The notes beneath the pieces are model-generated. The model worked only from the letters and a program-made list of their open reading frames with translations. It was not told the DNA's origin and did no database searches. The position numbers and the translations under genes are program-made. This document shows positions 1 through 9,100 of a DNA stretch of 64,000 nucleotides, piece after piece (position 1 is the stretch's first letter; each line of letters starts with the position of its first letter). This stretch comes from Aurelia coerulea (Eukaryota > Cnidaria > Scyphozoa > Semaeostomeae > Ulmaridae). The stretch covers positions 10,588,001 through 10,652,000 of the forward strand of contig CM076943.1 of NCBI GenBank assembly GCA_039566865.1. The letters are read 5' to 3'.

Positions 1-1019
1 ATTATCTACAAAAATTACTACTAAAGTACACAAAAGGGATGTTTGGAAGGGATGCTGCTTTTTTTACTTTAGAAGCACGCCTCAGAAAACTACCGAGACC
101 GAATCCACCCCCAAAGCACGCCTGCGTTGGTTGGTAAAGACAATTGCACGACTCACATCCCCAAAGACTGTCTATTTCGAAACTTCATGCGGAAATAAGC
201 TTTCAGATGGCATAAAGTTGATGTATCTACAATTTGAAATAAAAAACTTGCTAGGATTCCGATAGAACTGCCGTTTACTCTGCCAAAATTAAAATTTTTC
301 TAAAAATTCAGGATTCTCCAAGGAATTGTGCTCCATTTGTTTAGCTGATGTGGAGGAGCTATGCGTTCTATTGTCCCTTTCTTCTTGATACTGTACAGTT
401 GCATAATAGGATACGTTTCAACTTAGGGTTTGAGACAAAACATTTTCAAATGTACAATAAATACATATACAGCGCTAACACCCTTTCTTTCAAAATTTAA
501 GCGATTTTGATATTCTTGAAGAGCAAAGAAATAGATTTTTTTGGAAACAATTGATTTTCTTGCGCCATAAATCAGCAGCCACTTTTCCGATTGACAAAAA
601 TAAAATGTCATATTCTAAGTTGAAGCATATCTTGTGCAATAGTATCAAGAACAAAGCAATATAACGTACAGCTCCTCCACAGCAGTAACAGAATGGGTAC
701 AATTTTTCTAGGACACCATGTACTTCGATCGATGCCCAAGTCTTAATGAGGTTGTGAGTGAGGAACATTAATAGGCCAAATGCCTGGAAATTTGAAACAG
801 ACTTCAAATACTGATTGCACCAATTTAAGTTGAAAGTGATCGTTAATGTGCAAGTCGAAACAATTTCCACTCCCAAAGTGCGTGACGCGCCTTCTGCAAT
901 CATTTTCATTTTTCATTTAATCAATATTTTACACGAAAAACAAACCTTTCAGCGTATTTACAAATTATTTCAAAGAAAAAATTTAAAGAAAAATTTGTAA
1001 ATAATTTAAATATGCTGCT
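1..1019. other. Non-coding flank, no gene recognised
   Basis: No open frame here resembles a protein I know. The stretch around 668-715 (CTCCTCCACAGCA followed by GAATGGG) recurs in similar form at about 22634-22683 in the last part of cadherin intron 1, so part of it is an old dispersed repeat. The rest is AT-rich DNA without visible structure. Confidence 0.5.
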
Positions 1020-1205
1020 CTACCAAGGGGTCGTGTTTGGGTCTTGTAGGTTCAAAAGATACTTTCTAAAACCTGTTTTAAAACGAGCGATTGATTCTTG
1101 TTCTCGAATGTTGTCCGGGATATCATTCCAATTTTTGACACCAGAGAAGTAGAAACTTCGCTTTGCATGTTCTAACCTAATCACGTTTGTGGAAAATGAT
1201 GCGCA
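1020..1205 (-). pseudogene. LINE reverse-transcriptase C-terminal remnant
   Basis: The minus-strand frame ends in a peptide of about 52 residues with the pattern R-x5-R-S-F-Y-F-S-G-V-K-x-W-N-D-I-P, then a short gap, FKTGFRKYLL, and a stop at about 1020. This S-F-x-x-x-G-x-x-x-WN-x-(L/I)P ... FK-x-x-(L/F)-(K/R)-x-(Y/L)L pattern is typical of the tail of reverse transcriptases encoded by jockey/CR1/L2-like non-LTR retrotransposons. The frame just upstream (about 1206-1370) does not look like reverse transcriptase, and no endonuclease or catalytic FADD region lies nearby, so this is a 5'-truncated dead copy. The family assignment rests on this tail only. Confidence 0.7.
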
Positions 1206-2521
1206 ATGAGTTATTGAAGTGTCACTACGACAGAGGGCAGTCTTGATCACAACAGAAAAGAGCAAGAAAATGACATTCATCAGCAAATAAATTTTCATCC
1301 AAAAGACTTTCTGTATCAAAATATACAAATTACTAAATAAGCCATCATTTTCTAATAAATCTTGAATCATTTTTTACATCAAAACTACAATACTTTGGAA
1401 TATTTTTTAAGCTTTAAGCATATATGAAAAATCTCTTGATTTAAGAACGGACAGTTTATCTGCTACATATAAAGATAGAGAGGAGAAAGTTACAGCTTCG
1501 AAAAAGTATTTAAAAATCCCTAGAAAATATGGCGTCTAAAAATCTACCGTAAATATTTCTTTGAATATGTATGCAAACGATCAAATAACCTAAACCAAAA
1601 CTACGGGCGAATTCTACTGAACAGCAATTATACATAACAGCAGCACTTACATTACTACTTGGCACGTAGTCAGCGCCATTGCCGAAGCGATCACATGAAA
1701 TATCACGTTAATTTGGCATGCCCCTCGCAGCGCCGCTGTACTTACATGGACATTTAAAAAATCACAACTCTGTTACCTGCATGAGGGTTTAACATAATTT
1801 TGAGAATGTATTCATAATTCAAAATGCACAGTCTGAAATGAAGAATTACCAAAACAAGTTGCCACGAGCCGGGCGTTGCCTAAAATTACATCTGATTGGC
1901 TCAATTTGATCCACGTTTTAACAATCAAAATGGTAAATATTGTTCTTAGGTCAGACATTGCTTTCTAATGATATAGAATGTATGGAATAGTGCTGCTGCT
2001 GCTGCTGCTTTCCCATTAATGCTGGGCATAAAAAAAATCGAAATCTAGATGGCAGTGAACAGGGCATTTTCAGCTGGTTTCGGGGATTTTAAAAAAGACC
2101 ACTTTAGGCTATCTTATAAAGTTGTCTTCCAGCTAACACAGGATGAACCAACAAAATAGGCAAACAAATATGAACTGTGTTAAAACTATGGTCCCTTTAA
2201 AGCTGTCTCTTAAAGACATGGTATTGAATGGAATCAAACCTTAAAAAATATAGCACGGTTGGTTAATAAATCTTCTTATTACCTGACTGACGTTTCAAAA
2301 ACGAGGCAATACAAGAATCCCGCCAATTCCATTGGCTAATCGCACATTTCCCGCGGTTTTCTCGCAGCCTTGTATAATACGATACAAGGACACGTTTTTG
2401 TCACCACAGCAACTAATTTAGGCCTGTGAGATTTACAATGAACTCAAACGACATAACAGTAACAAAATGAGTTTGACTAAATGGTATAAGTCAAAATTAG
2501 AAGCTATCAGGTAATAAACCT
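1206..2521. other. Intergenic DNA with a possible short TIR element
   Basis: No gene seen. A GCT trinucleotide run lies at about 1990-2008. TTATTACCTGA at about 2277 and its reverse complement TCAGGTAATAA at about 2507 could be the ends of a 240-bp element, but I see no convincing target duplication. Confidence 0.35.
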
Positions 2522-2608
2522 CATACTAACCGGTTTTGTAGTTGTACAAGAAAATATAAAGACCTCGGGCTTTATATTTTCCTGTACAACACAAAACCGG
2601 TTAGTATG
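2522..2608. repeat. 87-bp near-perfect hairpin
   Basis: The left arm begins CATACTAACCGGTTTTG and the right arm ends CAAAACCGGTTAGTATG. The arms of about 39 bp pair with one or two mismatches around a short loop (ACCTCGGG). This is the form of a very short foldback MITE or a recent palindromic insertion. No coding capacity. Confidence 0.75.
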
Positions 2609-2924
2609 CGCATAAGGCACTTCGTTATAAGTGTTCAACGGTACTCTCTGATATACTGGCTACTTTCAGAATTACAGCATCCTCTTCGTTTCAAAGAGTT
2701 CTCCGGTTGTGAAGTCATCAAACTGCTAAATTGCAAACCACCAAAGCTACAGATTTCTGTTTACCACCACATCATAGGCCTTCATGAACTATGAATTTCT
2801 TGGAGATTGAATCGTTTTTCGTCCATTAATTCATGATTCAAGACAACTTTCTTGGGTTTGTATGCCATTGAAATTTAAATTCTATTTCTGAAACTGACAA
2901 CTGTATTGAATTCAAATTTCAATG

Positions 2925-3090
2925 GCAAGTAAATCGTGGACCAGAATGCAGGGACCGCGCAGCGGTTTCAGTGGGGGGCTGAAGGGCGAGCGAAGCGAGC
3001 TCCAATGGGGGTCCGGGGGCTTACCCCCGGAAAATTTTTTGAGACCACGCCCTTCAGAACGTCGGAAAACGCCCCTTTCAAACAAGACTT
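2925..3090. repeat. GC-rich interspersed repeat segment
   Basis: A sharply GC-rich patch in AT-rich DNA, containing GCGAGCGAAGCGAGC, a GGGGTCCGGGGGCTTACCCCC stretch and then AAAATTTTTTGA. Short open frames appear on both strands because of composition alone. The block is probably part of a dispersed repeat; a G-rich/C-rich module of similar flavour occurs near 59824-59850. Confidence 0.5.
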
Positions 3091-3985
3091 GCCTCTTTAC
3101 GTCCATATTCATATACAGTTCGTTTCAGAAAAGATTTTAATTACTATGAAAAGAGACATCCAGCGAAATTAACAACAAAGCGTTTCTTCTAATAAAAAGT
3201 ATTGTTACTTAAAATCTGTCAGAGTAAACTTTCCAAAGTTGCAATGCTAAGTCATTTTCAACGAAATCGTTACCAATTTCCAAGAGGGACATCGTGTCTA
3301 CTCGTTGTTTATGAAAGTTCACTATCGCTAGCTCGGTTGAATCCTGCTTGCTTCATGTTTGAACGAAGCCAGGTTTTGAGGCGTCTAGCCATTGAGAAAA
3401 AACTCTCAGCAGATGCAGCAGTTCGGTGCTAATGATCATGTTTTACGTTATACTAAATATACCACGGTTGCCCGGTTGACACATAAATTTGTATATGAGT
3501 TGTTTTTCTTCGTTGTCATTGATTCATATGAATGAAAAAAATTGAAATCTTTGAAAAAAGTGGGGGGGGGGGGAAGCCAGAATGGAACATTGAATTCTCG
3601 TTCCCATAAACCCCCTACCAGCATTTTCCTAATTTCTGGGTCTATGAGATGAATGATTTTACCAAACAAATTTTCATATCTATGTTAGCCATTGACTGAT
3701 ATATCAACATTTCAGCTTTGAATATCGGCCGCATACTTTTTATTTCACAGCCCGCCAAACGTCTTAACTTTGTTTCGACTCACCTGCTATACTGAAAGAA
3801 TGCAGAATTGCGCAACGCATATTACATAAAGATTGACATATAAAATATCTAAAAATACCCACTAAATAGCAAAACTAAAAGGCATTGAAAACTAAAAACG
3901 ACATGTCCTGCAAACCAAATAGTTACCCAGCAACTAAAGTTCATTAAAACATGATAATTACCTAAGCGAACAACTAAAGAAATAC
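3091..3985. other. 3' flank of the cadherin gene
   Basis: No protein-coding signal recognised. A G homopolymer of about ten bases lies near 3562-3572. The region is where the cadherin 3' UTR should lie, because the stop codon is at 3986-3988 on the minus strand. I did not identify a confident polyadenylation site. Confidence 0.4.
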
Positions 3986-6145
3986 CTAAACGTACTCTTC
4001 AGAATGTAGTTCTTGGGCACTATGAAATTTGACTGGCTTCTCCAGAAGATCTTGCTCTCTTCTTACCCTGTCAGAACTCCTCACCGCAGTTAAACGCGAT
4101 GGTCGATGGACAGACTCGTCGCTGCCGTATGTAACAGTCAGATGTCTTGGCACTGGCTCAATAGCGTCATCCAAGGCTGCTAAGTCTCGGTATACATCAG
4201 CTAAGTTCTCGTATTTCATCGCCCAGTTAAGAAGTTCATCCCAGTCGATTGGCGGGATTGCAGCAGATCCGTTCCGACTGCCTTTCCCGGCTAATGAAAC
4301 CGGTTGTACGTTTCCAACTTCGTTCATACTAGCAACGGAGCTATCGAATGAGTTTCTTCTCCTCATCGGAGTAAAGCTGCTGTCCGGTTCACTATCACTT
4401 GAATGTTGATGCTTCGAAAAAACGAGATGCTTGCGTTTAAGTTTGTTAGTTGAGATCTGCTCATCTCCATATTCATACTCACTGCCTGTGAAGGAGCCAT
4501 CCGAATCAGAAGATGATTCCTGCTCAATCAAATCACTCAATCGATCATCATTCTTGGTGTTGCGATCACTAATCGTTGATGCATGATCATACACGTGAAA
4601 CTGTGGAACAAGATGTCTGAGTCGATCGAGTCTTTTATCGATGTAATCACGGCGTGTATCACGTGAGCTAGCACTATTATTGTCATTTTGCCAACTCATC
4701 TCACTGAATCCTATGCTAGCTACTTCTAAGTCATACAGCTCCAGCTGCGAGGCGTTATCAACAATGTCCGTTACACTTGCTTGTTCTCTGTCGCTATCCA
4801 TATCACTGCCAGTCGATTCGAACCCACTCTCAAACGGCGGCGTTGCAGTTCCTAAATTGATCTTTGCATTACTGGGATATTTTGTCAATCTTTCATTACT
4901 ACGTCGCAAGGCATCTTTCACTGCTGTTTCGTTGAAACCTGGTATGAATCGATCTTCATATTTACTTGCATGTGCACTCAATCCCCGCAAGTCATGCAGA
5001 ATTCTCTCGTTTCGTCTTCGTTCTAAATGAATGTCATCTTGATATGACAGCGCGGGTAAAGATCTGTTAGAGTCCTTGATTTTACCACTATCACCATGAG
5101 CACGTGGTTGGTTGAACGTGGGATTTGATCTACTGAGAATCTCTGCATTTCTTTTCGATATGATGTTCAAATCAGGTCGCCATGAATCATCGACATATCC
5201 TCCGTTTTCAAATGTCATCGATTCCGGTGACGAGCCACGCGAGCCTTTTTGCACCTCAATGTTCAACTCAGTTCCATTCTCAATCATTTTTGACTTACCT
5301 GTATGTTTCATTTCGATCTCCCTTCCATTATCTTTAAAGTCACCATTGAATGATTTAAATCTTTTTATATGTCGTTTACGTAATAGCAAAACAATTAAAA
5401 CAATCAAAGCAAGACTGATAGCTGTCACTACAACAATTACTACGATTGTTACTGTTGATGGTGGTGTGCTCACTTTCTTTGTTGTCTTTGCCACACATTT
5501 GTAAACAAACTGCGAATCCGCAACGCAATTTTCATTTGACTTGCATGGCGATGTCAAGCATATTATTGGCGTCTCACACGTTGTTCCGGTAAAATTTCCT
5601 CTGCAGTTGCACGTATACCCATTGGCCGTAGGGATACAAATTCCATTATTTTTGCAAGGCTTCATTCCACATTGTCCAGGAGCAACGCATTTATAGGCTT
5701 CCCATTCATCCACGCAATGAGATGCACTTGGGTTAGTGCATGGGTTTGATGCACATACATCAGTTCCCATGCAGCTGCTTGCCAATGGCCCAATGGCAGT
5801 GACGTTGAATTTGTCAGACGATTTGATCGGAAGATTCTCACCGTTCAAAGAGATCTTTTTGAGACATCCTTGGAATGTGCTCAGTTTTACGCCATCAATA
5901 ATACGCGGTGTTTGCGTCCCAGCAACAGATAATACATCAGTGTAAACTGAATAGAACCTATGAGGCGCAACGGCGAAATTCTGTTTCGACTGATATTGAT
6001 CGAGAGTTAAGAATACTGATTTGTCACTTACGTTCAATGTGATGTTGTGCCATTTGCCGTCAGTTACTGTAGGTTTTGTTATTGAAAATGGATCAAATTG
6101 CTGTGCTTTAAGACCAAATTTGTAGTGAATTTGACCATTCTTTAC
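3986..6145 (-). CDS. Cadherin exon 5: LamG2 end, EGFs, transmembrane, cytoplasmic tail
   Basis: The 2160-nt terminal exon encodes residues 4231-4949 and the stop. It starts VKNGQIHYKFGLKAQ after TTCCTTACAG and continues LamG2 through TVTDGKWHNITLNV to the closing SSC (about 4355). Then come a degenerate EGF (C-x4-C-x7-C-x8-C), a canonical EGF (CKNNGICIPTANGYTCNC) and another degenerate unit ending near 4447. The helix TIVVIVVVTAISLALIV (within 4462-4485) is followed by RKRHIKRFK, a stop-transfer basic cluster. The tail has Ser/Asp/Glu-rich stretches (QESSSDSDGSFTGSEYEYGD), a conserved-looking block WDELLNWAMKYENLADVY (about 4865-4882) like the catenin-binding region of classical cadherins and the matching region of Dachsous, and ends HSEEYV, a possible type III PDZ ligand. 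Confidence 0.95.
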   Translation of the reverse strand, partial: VKNGQIHYKFGLKAQQFDPFSITKPTVTDGKWHNITLNVSDKSVFLTLDQYQSKQNFAVAPHRFYSVYTDVLSVAGTQTPRIIDGVKLSTFQGCLKKISLNGENLPIKSSDKFNVTAIGPLASSCMGTDVCASNPCTNPSASHCVDEWEAYKCVAPGQCGMKPCKNNGICIPTANGYTCNCRGNFTGTTCETPIICLTSPCKSNENCVADSQFVYKCVAKTTKKVSTPPSTVTIVVIVVVTAISLALIVLIVLLLRKRHIKRFKSFNGDFKDNGREIEMKHTGKSKMIENGTELNIEVQKGSRGSSPESMTFENGGYVDDSWRPDLNIISKRNAEILSRSNPTFNQPRAHGDSGKIKDSNRSLPALSYQDDIHLERRRNERILHDLRGLSAHASKYEDRFIPGFNETAVKDALRRSNERLTKYPSNAKINLGTATPPFESGFESTGSDMDSDREQASVTDIVDNASQLELYDLEVASIGFSEMSWQNDNNSASSRDTRRDYIDKRLDRLRHLVPQFHVYDHASTISDRNTKNDDRLSDLIEQESSSDSDGSFTGSEYEYGDEQISTNKLKRKHLVFSKHQHSSDSEPDSSFTPMRRRNSFDSSVASMNEVGNVQPVSLAGKGSRNGSAAIPPIDWDELLNWAMKYENLADVYRDLAALDDAIEPVPRHLTVTYGSDESVHRPSRLTAVRSSDRVRREQDLLEKPVKFHSAQELHSEEYV

Positions 6146-9100
6146 CTGTAAGGAAATGTGAAGGTGAGACGAGACTAAGATCTTTACAGAGGGGATGGCT
6201 CAGTGGTAGCATCTAAAAATTTTGTAAATAAGTAGGCCTTAATTAGCTGTAATTTTAGCTATGGTTTTGTTTCAGCCTACTTTGTAAATAAATAAATGAT
6301 TATGATTATGATGATGATGATCATAGCACGCTTGACTACCAATCTGAAAGTTGGTGGTTCGAGTCCTCGCCCTGCCAAACCTGCTACAAAATGTGAGGAG
6401 AGCCGCCAACACTCTGTGATTCCAGGTTAAAGGAATCACGAGGTGTGGTCACATCGAGAGGAAGGGCCAGGGCGCTGCCTCGATAAGCTCAGCTTTTCAG
6501 CGTCCTAAAACCACCTTCGGATGCTAGGTGGAAATTTTTTGCGGCGCAGAGTTTTGAATGAATCGAGCTTTGCTCGATAGCAGAAAGACTTAAGTATCTT
6601 TGAAATTTTAGCTGTGTTTTATGATTACTTGAAATGTACAGGTAAATTCGACGTTAAGAACATTCGTTTGTTGTGAAATAGCTGAAAATGGGCTTAAAAG
6701 ATTTTATCAAATCGTAACGAATCTCCCACACAGAAAAAGCACCGGGGCATTCAATCTCTCTTAAGGTAACTCTGCTTTCCGCTCTAGTGCACAGCGAGAT
6801 GCCGTTTCGCAAAACCACTCTCCTCAGAAAACAGTTAATTTCTCCAATATTATTCGGTCTATCGAAAAGTGGTAAAAAGGATGCTGTTCTGCATAATCTG
6901 GGCAATCGAAAGATGTATAAATCGCAATGTTTCCGTCAACCCTGGCTTCGCAAATCCTTGCTCAAATCTTTTTGCTGATTTCAGAAAAGTGGATTTACCT
7001 CCCAAAACTACTCGAAAAAGTTTCGATTTTTTTTCGCTCCATCATTAGCTAAGTAGTTGATCTACAACTTTGCCAAATCTGATTGAAAAAGCTAGGCTAG
7101 ATTTCCTGCAATCGAATTTTACATTTCTGTTTACTTTTCGACATCAAAGGGGAAAAGCGTTGGTCAACAGTTCAGCCCATGCAGAACGATTTGAACGCCA
7201 GTAGAATGTTTTTACAAAAAAATTAGTTCTTGATCTAAGATCTATGCTCATTGTGGACTCTAAAAAGAAATTGATAATCTGTGAATGCTTACGAAAGTCT
7301 CGAAAGACACCCAAAGCATGGTTTCGTGAAGCTGCTGGTAACAATCAGTAATTTTTAATCAATAGATGCAAATGATACTTTTACAAGCGCACTAAGGATG
7401 TCTTTTGAGACCTGCGTATGGTTTTCCCAAAAGATGACGTTCTTTTGTTTGCCAATGGAAAAACTTCTGAAAGTTACTTCAAGCCTGAGCTTTTGCAAGC
7501 GTGCTTCATAGCATGGTAATCTGTTGACCAAGGTTTCTCCATTTCACTGTCGAAAAGTAAACAGAAATATGAAATTCGATTGTAGGAAATCTAGCCTAGC
7601 TTTTTCAATCAGACTTGGCAAAGTTGTAGATCAACAACCTAGCTAAAGATGGAACGAAAAAAAATCGAACATTTTTCGAGTAGTTTTGGAGATAAATCCA
7701 CTTTTCTGAAATTAGCAAAAAGATTTGAACTAGGATTTGCGAAACCAGCCAAACGTTAGGCAATTAAAGCGGGAAAAGATGATATTTACAGAGCTGCACA
7801 GACAATAAATGACACGGAAAGCTTAAACGTCGTAGGAATAAAGCATCGATACATGTGAGCGAATCGGGCCTAAGAATATACACATGCTCTCTGATCGGGC
7901 CTAACTCAATACTGAAACGCAACTGCGCATTTCATATCGCCCTTGGTTTGAGTACCTTTTCTACCCGTTTCAAATTTCAGAATATTGAAGTTTTTCAAAT
8001 TCTGACTATCTGGACTTCCTGGCCTGAGAAAATTATTTGAACAAGTGGCAAAAAAGCACCCCTTCTGCAACCGACTAACGATTTATTCATCAGTAACCAC
8101 TTTAATCAATAACCGCTTTATTCTACGTGCTATGAATTTTTAGACCATGGTAACTTCTGTGGCCTGGTAGTGCCATTGAAACTGAAAACGTAGTGGCAGC
8201 TCTCGATATACGAACAACAGGTCATATCTATCCATGTAAGAAGCATGGCCGGGGAGAGAAAAAGGATTTTCTCCGGTTGTTCATTCAATAATTTCCCATC
8301 AATGCCAAGATCTAATAATGTATAGAGCATTCCAGAAAAAAACTTACATGCAGCACTGTAAAATTCCCAGTAACATCTTCAGCAAACATGAGGATTCCAT
8401 CTTGTTTACGCGTTCTGAATTCTATCTCTATCGAATTTGACTGTGGTAATTTTTCAGGAGTAGATCTTCGCTTGCGAGTCGGTGTCTTTGCATCAGCTAG
8501 TAAAAGTTTTCTTCGGTAGCTTTCCTTTAATTTGAACATCACAAAGGATGATCCTCCAAATGAAAATGGTTTTGCAACTACGGAAAGAAAATGTAACGTT
8601 CTATTTATTTTGATAAAAAGTCTGCATGTTACGTTCGATATGGTTTGGGATAAAACCATGTCAAATTTATGTATATATGTTGAATCCGCAAAATATGGGG
8701 TAAAAGAACTGAAACCTATCAGTTTTATCTTTGTTATTTGTTTTGTGATCAAGCCCCCCTCTCTAATAAGCACCCTCTCGTTTAAGCCCCCCTTTGGAGT
8801 GTCCGAAATCAAATAAGCGCCGGGGGCTTAATAGAGCTTTTACGGTACGAAATAGAACAAAAAGTAAATATTTTTGTCAACTCCTGGGGTAAGTCAGAAA
8901 ATCTTGCACCTTTTGAAAAATGTTTCTCTGTCATGTTGCCAATTTGTCAAATGGTTTTGAATTTGTGTGAATGTGTGCTTTCGGAAGCTGCCTGGTTTTG
9001 CATCATTTACCAAAACAACAAGAAATGATCATCAAATTAAAATTCAAGCCATACATCCATTTAATTTTGTTTCTATTCTGTCCTTGGTGTAGCTCTTATG

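Larger units (their letters stand above)
6146..8347 (-). other. Cadherin intron 4, 2.2 kb
   Basis: Donor GTAAGT and acceptor TTCCTTACAG. It contains a SINE interrupted by a LINE tail (6191-6545) and a foldback element with long inverted arms (6944-7757). Nothing recognised in 7760-8340. Confidence 0.8.

Noticed and set aside
2922..3172. Overlapping open frames on both strands in the GC-rich patch
   Set aside because: Stop codons are rare there because of GC content; no motif and frames overlap in three ways.
4029..5504. Plus-strand open frames opposite the Fat cytoplasmic tail
   Set aside because: Antisense shadows of exon 5; the minus frame has a transmembrane helix, EGF cysteines and matching splice phase.
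6191..6400. Possible tRNA genes at 6191, 16030 and 20484
   Set aside because: A and B boxes are present but acceptor stems do not pair, and each is the head of a longer repeated unit, so they are SINEs.
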